From contig CAJHNH020008463.1 in assembly GCA_905116865.2 (NCBI GenBank), positions 176,501 to 240,500 of the forward strand: a DNA stretch of 64,000 nucleotides, given 5' to 3'. Under the pieces are notes generated by a model. It saw only the letters and a program-made list of their open reading frames with translations, searched no databases and was not told the DNA's origin. Positions within the stretch are counted from its first letter, which is position 1, and the number at the start of each line of letters is the position of its first letter. Both the position numbers and the translations under genes were made by a program. Source of the DNA: Candidula unifasciata (Eukaryota > Mollusca > Gastropoda > Stylommatophora > Geomitridae). This document shows positions 41,290-51,312 of the stretch, piece after piece.

Positions 41290-41600
41290 CAGATATGGCA
41301 GCCTAGCTGTAAACCACAACACAGCGTGCCACCCGCCCTCTCAAGGATGAACGAATATTGCCCGTGACATGAACATTGAGCATCACGTCGCCGCTATTGC
41401 AGGCTAGCTGTAAACCCCAAAATGGAACGGAAAAAAAACGTAGATATTGCAGCCAAGCTATAAATAACAACAAAACGTGGCAGCCACCCAGGTACGGGCT
41501 CCCCAAAAAATTATATCACCCAGCGGGAAATCGAACCCCTATCACCCGAGTAAAAAGGGGAATGCTTACAACTAACTACGCTACCAAATACACAAGAAGT
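41290..41600 (-). repeat. SINE family H, copy 2
   Basis: Body cctagctgtaaaccacaacacagcgtgccacccgcc, repeated once more in part. The head on the minus strand is ggtagcgtagttagttgtaagcat...ggggttcgatttcccgctgg. Tandem with copy 1 in the same orientation. Confidence 0.8.
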
Positions 41601-41874
41601 TAGTAGAAATGAAAGTATATAATAATAATGTGAAGTTCGGTGTTATACAGTCAATGGTGGCCAATCGATTAAAAACAAACCTTGGCGGGTAACGAAACAA
41701 ATAATGATTTGACTTTGCTGGAGCTACGTCGTTCGTGGTTTGTGCGATGTTGTGACAAAAAAATCACGCTTTGAGTCAGAGACAACGTTGTATGAAAATT
41801 TGAAGGCAATCGTTTCAGTAGTTTCCGAGTTTAGAGCTAACAAACTCGAAAAATTAACATGTTTATTAATATAG

Positions 41875-41875
<1 letters not shown>

Positions 41876-41937
<62 letters not shown>

Positions 41938-41953
41938 TATATATATATATATA
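41876..41953. repeat. (TA)n, right flank of the TA-bracketed element
   Basis: About 78 bases of TA repeat with one interruption (tagtata). Confidence 0.95.
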
Positions 41954-42254
41954 CATGTTTTTTGAAGTTTTTGTTTATACGTTTAATATTATTATTTTAT
42001 TGTTATTATTTTTGCACACTTAAACACGACTTAAGCCCATGCAGCCCCTATCACTGAAACATTCAAAGAAGCTGCGCTCCAGTGATTGCTTTGTGGTAGC
42101 TCCCCTGCATATGTGAGATGTCGGTAGTGGCTTTTAGAATTAGACGGATATATACACTTTCCCTTTCTTATTTTAAATCGCTTGCTGCGCTGATGTGACA
42201 CAATTTACAGAAATCTGTCCAGTTACATTGTAGAAGGAAATACCCAGCTAACTC

Positions 42255-42525
42255 TAATGTGTGTGTTGTCCATCAAGATGATGATGACCACTCTGTTTCA
42301 TCAAGTATGAGTACGAAGATGACTGATGAGGCCGATGCGAACCCGAAAAGTTCTTGGACGGTTAGGGCAGCGAATGAGTGTTGTGCCAGGGAGAGAATCT
42401 CCTGCAGTCGCCTCTATGTCCATCCTTTTCTTAATCAGTCTTGCTGTTCTGTTTGCTTGCCCTTGTGTAGAGTTGAACGCCATAATTATAAGGAAAAAAA
42501 ACAATGAGAACGAATATGGCATGAA
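42255..42525 (-). repeat. LINE C-terminal C2H2-like end
   Basis: The minus-strand frame ends CPNRPRTFRVRIGLISHLRT followed by HT and a stop, then an ATG-type triplet tail (42275-42290). C-x2-(C)-RTF-x-RIGL-x-SHLRTH is a known end of some LINE ORFs; the second Cys is Arg here. A single isolated motif, so not a zinc-finger gene. Confidence 0.65.
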
Positions 42526-42959
42526 ACAAATATGACGATACTCTTGGTAGGCCTCTGAACAAGATACGGGAGCTCCAGAGATGCGGCTGCACTAAATCAT
42601 CGCAGTACCACGTCACCAGGTTGAATATTTTAAAGAGAAAAAAAAAAAACACGCCTAGTAAGGTAGTGACAAAATTGCGTTGGCACCTTTCCGTCTTCCA
42701 GGCGACAGTGTAATACTAGGCTTTGAGGAGGCATGATACCCACAACCTATGGTGATGGTGAGTGTGAGTAGTAAGATCTGCCCGCGTTAAGAAAAATCTT
42801 AAACAATTAGAGCATGGTATTTCAAAACCGTTTCAGATTAAACAGATGTTATCAATTTGATCTTAAATTTAGACAACGAAAGTTAGAGCAATGAGGATAC
42901 CGCCAGCAATGTTATTTTAGCATTATAAATATATTCATAAGCATTTGGCTCTTTAGGAA

Positions 42960-43117
42960 CGAATGAACAGAGCGAAGGTACAAATAGGTCGTCATGGTCT
43001 AAAGGGAATGATGCAGCAGAAGGTGACCAGGAGATCTGGTCAACACACAGCTCTTGGAGGAAAGGAAAGGCGGACATACAATCTGACGGCTCCTGTTACC
43101 ACGGAATTAGAACTCTT
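42960..43117 (+). repeat. EN-RT-RNase H LINE 3' fragment, left part
   Basis: gtgaccaggagatctggtcaacac, gaggaaaggaaaggcggacatacaatctgacggc, ggaattagaactcttcact: the RGSGQ...LRGKARRTYNQT...GTL region. Interrupted at 43117 by a family B element, with the last ~83 bases repeated after the insertion. Confidence 0.8.
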
Positions 43118-43365
43118 CACTCATGTCATAAATATGTTACTCTGCAGTGTTATTTATCACAGAATTGCGTTTCCCCTTGATATGCTATACTGTTATGTTG
43201 GCTGAAGAATTGTAAAATCAAGTCCAAGCACGACCATGCCACGTTCAATAAAGTACGATCAATTACAAGGAACACATATCATAATTATGTCGTCCCCATA
43301 GGGATGCTATTTGTTGTTATTTGAAGTCCCACCCTGGCTTCTGTCGGGGACCCTGAGTTCAGCCT
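43118..43365 (+). repeat. Family B long form, 3'-truncated, inside a LINE
   Basis: Starts catgtcataaatatgttactctgcag. A ~165-base 5' extension leads into gtcgtccccatagggatgc and the family B body, ending at ccctgagttca. Nearly identical to 44589-44838. Confidence 0.85.
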
Positions 43366-43525
43366 GGTCTACACCCAGCTCTTGGAGGAAAGGAAAGGCG
43401 GACATACAATCTGACTGCTCCTGTTACCACGGAATTAGAACTCTTCACTGGTTGCTGAAGATGGAAACTAAGCGCTTATGGAAGTATCGAGAGTGCTGTG
43501 ATGATTGTTTTTAACCCAGCTGAGT
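43366..43525 (+). repeat. EN-RT-RNase H LINE 3' fragment, right part
   Basis: Repeats 43035-43117 (ctggtctacacccagctcttggaggaaaggaaagg ... gaactcttcact). It then continues with ggttgctgaagatggaaactaagcgcttatgg and the ECC-D end. Confidence 0.85.
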
Positions 43526-43835
43526 AAAGGTAAAAGTAAAGTCGGGAGATGTGAACCAGCGTCATTGCACACGGTTTTAAAACATAAGTGCTCTGCCACC
43601 AGTATGGACAGCTGATAAGAAAATATCCGCCTGTGTCGCCGTCCGCACGAAACTCCGAAGCTACAGCAACCTCCGTTCATTTACCATAGAGTGTTAACTC
43701 TGGTACCCATTTCGTAGAGGCTGAATGAACCCCGAGAACCGTCCGGTTTCGAATACCGGCCGTGGGCTGCAGCAAGTAGCTGTTGGATTTGAAAGCGAGT
43801 CTCCTATCGACTGCGCTAACACGACCCCCTACGCG
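43526..43835 (-). repeat. SINE family D, full length
   Basis: On the minus strand the head at 43835 is gttagcgcagtcgataggag...ggtattcgaaacc, an A/B-box pair. The body runs through gggtaccagagttaacactc and cggacggcgacacaggcgga to tcccgactttacttttac. Truncated partner at 35820-36000. Confidence 0.85.
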
Positions 43836-43839
43836 GCAA

Positions 43840-44095
43840 CCAGCTGTTCAGCTCATAAACGTTGTGGACATAGAAGCAGAGAGGTGAATTTTAACGTTGT
43901 TATTTTGTACCCTTTGAATTCTTTACAACTGTAAGTGAGGATCGCTCCACACTGTTTGCTGCACTGTAGAGGGTATATTGTCACCAAAGCTGAACAGGGC
44001 GTATCTGCGCACCGCAGTAAGACGTGGGAACATCTAGCACCGCCGTCATCGGTTTCAGAATGTGGTATTCCAAATGTACTTTTGAATAATCAATA
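43840..44095. other. Unassigned sequence
   Basis: No feature recognised. Confidence 0.4.
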
Positions 44096-44099
44096 TTTA

Positions 44100-44378
44100 T
44101 TTAACTCCCCGTAGTGGGTCCCGGGGCTCTGTTTTGGAAAATAAAGATAGACCCACTGCGACCTAACAAGCATGTCGTAGGATGTGACTTTAGGGGTGTT
44201 TCCTCAAAAGTCGGAGTAAGTCTGCCTAAAAGGCAAGAAATCGACAGTCTGCATAAAATAAACCAGCCCTGATTTGAAAGAAAAACTAAAAGACTTTGAT
44301 CAAGACCAAAGTCCAGGAATGAACGAACAACCAGAAGTTTCAGCAGAAGTTTACAGCCAGTGATCGCTGAGAAATAAT
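44100..44378 (+). repeat. SINE family G, 5'-truncated
   Basis: ccccgtagtgggtcccgg, gacccactgcgacctaacaagcatgtcgtaggatgtgact, gtctgcctaaaaggcaaga, aacaaccagaagtttcagcagaagtttacagcc. Confidence 0.85.
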
Positions 44379-44588
44379 ACGATTTATTTACCTAGTTCCA
44401 ATATAGTACTGTCATCTGATAATAATTTAGAATAATGTGTATGTTAATAGTATTGTTTGTGGGACAGATTAAACACGTGCTTGCAGGCAATAAATGTCTA
44501 TAAAGATTGGTGCCCCTTCGACCCATCTGTGTAGGTAAAACAGTAATAAGAAGTAAGACAAAACAAACAACCTCTTTTCTTGTTGGCT

Positions 44589-44962
44589 CATGTCATAAAT
44601 ATGTTACTATGCAGTGTTATTTATCACAGAATTGCGTTTCCCCTTGATATGCTATACTGTTATGTTGACTGAAGAATTGTAAAATCAAGTCCAAACACGA
44701 CCATGCCACGTTCAATAAAGTACGATCAATTACAAGGAACACATATCGTAATAAAGTCGTCCCCATAGGGATGCTATTTGTTGTTATTTGAAGTCCCACC
44801 CTGGCTTCTGTCGGGGACCCTGAGTAGAGCCGGGTCATAAATATGGTCTAACAGTTAAAAGGGGTTTCTGTGACCTCTCCACGGGTGAGCCTCATCTGCA
44901 TGGTGGCACTTTGTGTCACAGGGCGTTTATTGCTTATGTGATGTCCTGGTTGGGTACAACTA
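44589..44962 (+). repeat. Family B, longest copy
   Basis: Begins tcatgtcataaatatgttac like the copy at 43118. It runs through the 5' extension and continues to a complete 3' end (gggtgagcctcatctgcatggtggcac, gtcacagggcgtttattgct, gatgtcctggttgggta). The shared left boundary of the two copies suggests a true 5' end, about 370 bp in all. Confidence 0.88.
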
Positions 44963-45327
44963 CCTACCTAGCTACAAAGGAATACATGTACGCTGTAAAT
45001 TCCCTGGTGAAATGTACTGCAGTAAAAGATCTAATTTACACCAGACCTAATCAACGAACACTGAAAAACAAAAACAGCAGTATAAATTTCTGATCTGTGA
45101 GGAAAAGTCAATAAGTAAGTCACAAATGGTAATGGGATGGCAAGAAAATGTAGCTGGTGGTTTCTAAAGGTGTCATTAGATGACAGCAACATCGAACTTT
45201 ATGTCTCAGTTCGTTAGGTGTAGCTAGGTGTTGCATGCGCATTCGCAACAATGAAACAAAATGGTGACTGTACTTAGGGAATGTTCCCTCAAAGAACAAC
45301 GTGCTGTTGTGCGTTTTTATTTTTGAA

Positions 45328-45418
45328 CAAGGACTGCCGGCAAAGGCGTGATGCTGACCGCTATAAGCCCTATACGCTTAAAGGTGTGGAAAAGGGTCCT
45401 TTACTTTTTTTTTTAACT
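45328..45418 (+). repeat. SINE family A with large internal deletion
   Basis: ggcgtgatgctgaccgctataagccctatacgcttaaaggtgtggaaaagggtcctttactttt. Flanked by aactgccggcaaaa-like sequence on the right and gactgccggcaaagg on the left, a probable TSD. Confidence 0.85.
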
Positions 45419-45636
45419 GCCGGCAAAAGACACTTATAAGGAAATGCTTCCTGTTTATGCCGACAAATGTTTAACCCGTAAAGCAGTGCGTAGCTGAATT
45501 AAACAAAAATTGTTCATGAAATCCGATCTGGTCGTCCTGCTGAAATTACAACAGACGCATCCGTGCAGCGGGTTGGGGGGGGGGGATGATTAGAGGTGAC
45601 AGGCGGGTAACGTTTGAATCTGTAGCAGCTGCAATG

Positions 45637-46350
45637 GAGTTGAGCTGAGTCAAGAATTGACATCACAACACTCAGGCCATTCCCGTGTGTACTCCGTCCT
45701 CAACTTCAGCAGCCAGCGCAGAGTTCCAATAATGATGGTACCGGTCACAATCTGGTTTTATGTCCGTCTTGCCTTTTCTCTGAGTGTATTGAGCCGGCCA
45801 GACCCTCTGGTTACACCCAGGTGCCTCATTCTCTCCAGGCCCTAATAATTTTGTTTCTCTACTGATTCCGTTGCTTGTTCCCAAAGGGCCTTGACCACAC
45901 ATGCCTTGTCATGTGTCAATTCACCACCCAGTGGTGCAGATCCAGCCAATATGTCTGCTTGTTCATTGCCTACTACGCCGGCATGACCTGGAGAAAAGAT
46001 CCAAAGTATGCTCACTACCCGTTACCTTCCCCGTGAAGCTTGCCACTCTGCTCGAAGCATTCGTCTTCACCTTTCTCCGCATGCCTTCACAGTCTGTTAC
46101 AATTACGACATGTGTATGCATCGTGTTCTCTAGCCACCGAAGATCTGCAGTTACCGCTTCCACCTCCATTCTCATGCTAGATGTTGTGATGTCGTATGCA
46201 AGGCTGTCTTGCGCTACTTTCGCTGCGAACTCCCAGACACTTTTATTTCCTCTCAACACCGAACCATCTGTGTAAATAATCAGATCACTTGGGCGTGAAA
46301 TATCGTGAATCAGCTGTTGCAACAGAGTGCTCTTATGATTCAGCACACAG
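45637..46350 (-). pseudogene. EN-RT-RNase H LINE 3' end, near-complete RNase H
   Basis: The minus strand encodes a full RNase H. It has IIYTDGSVLRGNKS (Asp), RMEVEAVTADLRWLE (Glu), VVIVTDCEGMRRKV (Asp) and, after a frameshift near 46030, GHAGVVGNEQADILAGSAPL (His/Asp). Downstream come GELTHDKACVVKALWEQATE, MRHLGVTRGSGRLNTL, TGTIIIGTLRWLLK and a terminal ECC-DVNS, then a short CAACTC tail. One stop and one frameshift. It is the best reference for the family's RNase H and tail. Confidence 0.88.
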
Positions 46351-46584
46351 CAAAATGCAGGATCGATTGAGGTTTAAGAGACATTTCGCAAATGACGCAA
46401 TATGAAGTAAAAATGTGGTTTACAAAACAGAGCACTCAGTTCTATGCAGCAAGTCTGGGTGGACTGATAAAACTATGGGACAAGTGCATCAATCTGGTAG
46501 AAATCGGACGCGTCACGGTGGTCGATCGACGATACGACATGTCGATCAAACAGGCGTTTTTGTTTCAAACACTTGGGCCTTCAG

Positions 46585-46797
46585 TCTTATCAGGCATATA
46601 GGGCTACACTTATATTTTACACACCACTCGACACTTGGTGGGTTATGTGGTCAGCATCACGCTGGCTGCCTTTACTTTCTACGAAACCTGGGAGCCAAGT
46701 TCATTTTTGAAAAAGGTTCGGCTCTGAGTACCCGAACCCACGACCTTCCGATCCGCAGGCGAGACTCTAGCTGCTACAGCACGGCATGGAAGAAGGC
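46585..46797 (-). repeat. SINE family A
   Basis: aggcatatagggctacacttatatttta, gtggtcagcatcacgctggctgcc, cctgggagccaagttcatttttgaaaaagg, cgaacccacgaccttccgatccgcaggcgag. 3' end truncated. Confidence 0.88.
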
Positions 46798-46829
46798 CAT
46801 TGAAGTGGGTCAGAAAAGAACAGAAACAA

Positions 46830-47178
46830 GGCGGCTGCGTGGTCTCGAGGCATGGTGTCCACTCCGAGTGCTAGAGGTTCCGGGTTCAATACCCAATAAG
46901 AGCTGGGATTATTTCATCTGTACTTGGACTTCTAGAAATCCCCCCCCCCCCCCCTCCCCCCCGGTGTCTCCGAGTATTGAGATCGGACTCCCGTATGCAT
47001 TGCTGCGCACGTAAAACAATCCCTTGGCAGTTGGAAATCCAAAAGAGTAGCCTAACGGCGCTGCCCGGGCAAACATTTAGAGTTGAAAATCTACCCAGAG
47101 TATTAGAGGATCATCGCCGGTCCTACAGAACCTGTGCACTGTGCTGAGCCTCTTCGGACTTAGACTTGAGTTAGAAGA
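46830..47178 (+). repeat. SINE family F, full length
   Basis: Head ggctgcgtggtctcgaggcatggtgtccactccgagtgctagaggttccgggttcaatacc. A 15-base C run lies at 46940. The tail is ctcttcggacttagacttgagttagaagaag. Inverted partner at 12300-12650. Confidence 0.85.
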
Positions 47179-47334
47179 AGAATGGGTTACTACCTGTGTG
47201 CCATGATGTTGATCAGCTGTTCAAACCTCAGAAACGAACAGAACCTCTAAGTACTTGACCTCAGATCTGCAGTGTAATGTAAACAATCCTTTTTCGCGCC
47301 ACTGCGCATCGGGAGTTTGATCCTCATCTCCTAT

Positions 47335-47485
47335 GTTTATAGACCAATCGGAAACTCAGTGGACGATGTGGTCAACATCACGCTGGCCGCCCATACTTCC
47401 CAGGACTTAACCTGGTACCCATTTTAGGCTTCGCTGACGTGGGAGCCAAGATTTTTTCTAAAAGGCTGCCTCGATGCAGATTTAG
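47335..47485 (-). repeat. SINE family A, central part
   Basis: tatagaccaatcgg, gatgtggtcaacatcacgctggccgccc, ggtacccattttaggc, gtgggagccaagattttt. Confidence 0.85.
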
Positions 47486-47549
47486 ATCTAATACATTCGT
47501 ACCCGTACATACGAAGTGAGTACCGGCCGCCCGGGTGTAATCGCTGATT

Positions 47550-47740
47550 AGGAGTGGGGGGGGGGGGGAGGTAGAGGGGTGGGTGGTGACAAAATGGCAA
47601 AAATAAGCGTATTTACAATATAAATAATATTTTTGGAGAGGGGAAAGTAGAAAGCAATTGCAAAAATAAGTATTGTAACCCAAAAACCCCATAAATGTAT
47701 GTGGGGTAAAAAATGCTGGGGGAGGGGGGGGGGGGGGTAT
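47550..47740. repeat. Two poly-G tracts
   Basis: G runs of about 12 and 14 bases at 47557 and 47724 in otherwise unassigned sequence. Confidence 0.85.
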
Positions 47741-47744
47741 GTTT

Positions 47745-48241
47745 TCGCACACATTATGGTCCCGGAACCCGAACAGCATATATTTCACTAGTTCTGCCTC
47801 CAGACTTCACTTCTGATTCTTTTACAACTCCACCTGCTCCCTTACATAATAAAATATCCCAGTAATGAGAACACTCCACCGGGAAAAATGTTTGCCGTGC
47901 CAGTCACTTTCCATAGGGCTTCTGCACTGAACGTCTGCTTTTCTCTTGGCGGGAGATTTGTCAAACCTGTCGACTTGTTTGTTTAAGTTGGCTGTTTGTT
48001 TGGCTTCCCTTTGCCCGGATCAACAGGCCTCCAAATTTGGCGCGTGTGAACAGTTTGGCGGAGTAATATTGGCTCTGTCCCAGGCCGGAAAATGTGTCCA
48101 TTGTCTCACTATTGACAACTCGCAAAGGTTGACCTTGTGTGTGTGCTTGTGAAATTTGAGAAGAGAAAAGGAACGCCTGGACTGCTGATATCTTCCATTC
48201 TTTTACCGGCGAGTCGTTGTGGGTAATTCGTGTTCAGGTGA
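47745..48241. other. Unassigned sequence
   Basis: No feature recognised up to the hAT-type element. Confidence 0.4.
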
Positions 48242-48249
48242 CTTCAGAT

Positions 48250-48770
48250 CAGTGTTGCCACTTTGGATGTTTTAATCAGATTTAGATGTTTTCCCTTGCA
48301 TTTAGATGGCGTTTTTGACGTTTAGATGGTAGATGTTTCATTAGATTTTTTTTCATTTGGAGTAAATTTATCAAATTTAACCTAAGAAACAGGACGAAAT
48401 TTGTCCTCTTAAATGCTATCTTGACAATAAAATTTTGCCTGATAAGAGTAGGAAAAGGCTGTTCCACTTATCAGCTCCCTGATTGGGTATTAAAAGAAAT
48501 TGAAACAGCTGAAGCATACCAGAGACATTTTGGATCTGAAGCTTCAACTTTTATCATCCTAGCTAAGTTTATTCTGTGGATCTCTTAAGGCAGACTTCAG
48601 CAAAGATGAGGACATGATTCTATAGGATAAGTCATATCAATTGCTATGTAATTTGTGACATTTTCCATTTGGATGTTTTTTCTAGATGTTTTCCACGCAA
48701 ATGTAGATGTTTTTAGATATTTTTTGACTTCGTTTTAGATGTTTTTTGTCAAAGAAAAGTGGCAACACTG
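48250..48770. mobile_element. hAT-type non-autonomous DNA transposon, 521 bp
   Basis: Terminal inverted repeats CAGTGTTGCCACTTT at the left and aaagtggcaacactg at the right end. Perfect 8-bp target duplicates cttcagat lie at 48242-48249 and 48771-48778. CAGTGTTGCCA-type termini with 8-bp TSD are diagnostic of the hAT superfamily. The interior is AT-rich with many agatgttt motifs and has no transposase, so it depends on an autonomous relative. Confidence 0.95.
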
Positions 48771-48779
48771 CTTCAGATC

Positions 48780-50330
48780 TGAAGCAGTCTGGAGTCCAGA
48801 CTGGGCAGAGGTGTCATGTTTATGTCAATGTAAGTTATCAGGGTCGTCTAACCGTCTCAGATATTGACGAAGAACAAACAAGAGTCGTGTTCAGTCTATT
48901 ATTAGATTTTTTTTTTTAATGCCTTGGTAGCTCTTTTAAAAATGTAAAACGAATACACAGTTGCCTGGTTAATTTAAAAAAAAAAAATACTTCAAATCAT
49001 CTTTCAAAACAAAATGTAAATAGAAAAAAAAAAATAGATGAAATATTTCTCGCCCTATTTGCGGATCGGTCATATAGTACTATACCTTTTTTTTTTTTTT
49101 CAAATTGACCATCACGCTCTGCAGTTTTACCGTGAGACTGTTAGTGTTGGCATATCTAATAACTGCCTTATGCATTTCTACTTTGCGTGTGCAAGCTTTT
49201 ATATTTTGTTACGGCTAATAAGTTTTTCACTAGTTTTGAAATGGGACAATGAAAGACGTTTTGTGTGATTCCTACTGGTACAAAAATAAGGAGCAGTTCT
49301 GCGGGTGACACGTCTGCTATAATGTTGGAATTTCGACGAACGACTGTATGTGTAATGGGGCAATCACGTAAGCCTCATTTACTTCCCTTGACATTTCCTG
49401 GTACTCATTTTAGGATGACAAAAAGCCCTGACAATAAATTGTCAAAAAATGTAGATCCTATGTTTATTTGATCTCAAGAATGCAACAACAACAACAACAA
49501 AAGTGAATTTAAAAGACATCTGCCGATAATTTATGTATTCAGGCAGTGAAAGATCTCTTGAAAAAAAAAATATTCTGCTACTGGCTGAAGAGGTTAACTA
49601 ATTAACACCCTTAACATTTTTAAAGTGACATTTGCACCTGCTGTCGATAGACGGAAATAAGCTGTGAACAAGCTTCTGTCACATGACTGGCTGTCAAGCA
49701 TAAAGACTAACCTCCAACTCCTAACGCCCACCGGAAATTAAAAAGCTATTGTTACTTCCAGTTTCAGCCGTCATTTACAATCTATGGCCAGGAAGTAAAA
49801 ACAATTTTTTTTTAAAAATCCGAACCTAATGCTATCTTAGACGTTAAAGGAAAGCAAAGTAGTTCAACAGGGGAACTAATATTTAAATAAAAGGTTTAGA
49901 TTAAAGTATGAATCCAACAGCTAACAGAAAATATAGAGACCCGTGCTGTTCACAGAACGACTAAAAATTGCACGCCCTTTTCAGCAGTGTTCTTCAAACT
50001 TTATCCGTCCAAGGACAGGGAAAATATGATAAACTAGACGGATTAGCACATTTTCTAGGAGAGTGGAGGAGGGGTTAAAGGAACCTAAGCATTGATGTAG
50101 TGCTTAATATTTAGATTGGAAAGGGCAGGTCGCATTCGTTACTGGACCTGTGCCAGTATCAAACATCAACAACAACAATAACCACCAATCATCGACAAAT
50201 CAGCGTACAGTGCTGTTGTGGTTGCCCTCCAGGAAACACCCTTAGTGGAAAACACAGTGAAATTCGTTGGTCTCATATGTGTCACAAAACACCACACCCG
50301 GGACAGCTATTGTTATCAGAGATGTTAGGT
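48780..50330. other. Mostly unassigned sequence
   Basis: Apart from a possible SINE A scrap at 49370-49420 (atttacttccc...cctggtactcattttagg) and short poly-A/T runs, no feature recognised. Confidence 0.4.
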
Positions 50331-50334
50331 ATGT

Positions 50335-50560
50335 AGTCGTACCCCATCGGGACACCACACGAGTGATAAGCACGCGGTGACACAAAGTGCCACCATACGG
50401 ATGAGGATCACCCGTGGAGAGGTCCCAGAAATCACTTTCAGCTGTAAGGCCACATTTATGCCCTGGTTATATTCAGCGCCCCCGGCAAAAGCCAGGGTTG
50501 GGCTTCAAAATTACAAAAAATTGCACCCCACGATGGGATGACTTAGTGATTACAACCTGT
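50335..50560 (-). repeat. Family B SINE-like element
   Basis: Reverse copy: gtaccccatcgggacaccacac, gtgacacaaagtgccaccatacggatgaggatcacccgtggagaggtcccag, gccagggttgggcttcaa, caaaaaattgcaccccac, acttagtgattacaa. Confidence 0.9.
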
Positions 50561-50898
50561 CATGATACTTGCGGCACCGCCTTTAATGCTGGTTAATGGC
50601 TATGCATGTAACGGTTAAGTACAAAGAGAAAATGGCAGTGCCCTCAAGAAATTATGCAAACAGGACGGAATGTAGTTTTCTGTGGCGATTTCAACACTTA
50701 AAGTCACCTACGGGGCAAAATTTCCACAAACAAACAAAGGTAGGATTTGGAAGATGCCATGATGGAAATGGACAAAGTCTGCCTAAACGATCACAGAGCC
50801 ACCATGATGGTCCATTTCCCAGAGAAAGAAGACAGCCTGTTTGACTTAACCTTAGTGTTATCTTTGCTCACTCCACACCGTATCTGGTATGCTCTTGG

Positions 50899-51095
50899 TC
50901 AGGCATGTCAAATATGCGGCCCGCAGACCGCGTGCGGTCCTTTCAAGCACATAGTAGGCCCGCACAAAGGTTGGATAAGCTAGTAATTTTTGATAAATGA
51001 CTTTAATTAGTTTTCGTGTGTAGCCCTCATAACAACAGATATATGGCCTCAATGACCCGAGGGTACCCTCAGTTAGACATGCTATCCCTAGCTGA
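50899..51095. mobile_element. Probable hAT-like MITE inside the endonuclease remnant
   Basis: Starts caggcatgtcaaatatgcggcccgc, a typical hAT end. It ends near gttagacatgctatccc, a decayed inverse. The endonuclease reading stops before it (TPHRIW) and resumes after it (SDHCPC). Confidence 0.5.
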
Positions 51096-51190
51096 TCGTG
51101 ACAGTGACCACTGTCCTTGTGTTGTTCTGTTAACAGCGGGTTTCAGTTCACAACATTGGATAAATATGAAGACAATTACAAGCTGTTTGT

Positions 51191-51312
51191 GATAAGCCTA
51201 TGGTTGACCTGTGATTAGCCTATGGTTGACCTGTGACAAGCCTATGGTTGACCTGTGATAAGCCTATGGTTGACCTGTGATAAGCCTATGGTTGACCTGT
51301 GATAAGCCTATA
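51191..51312. repeat. 22-bp minisatellite, 5.5 copies
   Basis: Unit gataagcctatggttgacct plus gt, with two substitutions (gattag, gacaag). Confidence 0.95.

Larger units (their letters stand above)
40042..41875 (+). mobile_element. Unidentified 1.8-kb element bracketed by (TA)n
   Basis: Begins actagctgtacccggccacg and ends acatgtttattaatatagat. (TA)n tracts of similar length lie directly outside both ends, as if it had inserted into one TA microsatellite. No long reading frame. The interior holds a 17-base C run (40502-40518), CAC-rich sequence, a repeated catatctccctctc segment and two reverse SINE H copies. The class is unknown; the ends resemble, from memory, widespread invertebrate non-autonomous repeats, but I cannot name the family. 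Confidence 0.5.

Noticed and set aside
42301..42522. A C2H2 zinc-finger gene
   Set aside because: Only one finger-like motif, with the second Cys replaced, placed right before a stop and triplet tail as in LINE ends.
46415..47014. 199-codon plus-strand frame, the longest open frame in the window
   Set aside because: It runs across a reverse SINE A and then a SINE F including a poly-C run (proline stretch), so it is a chance frame through repeats.
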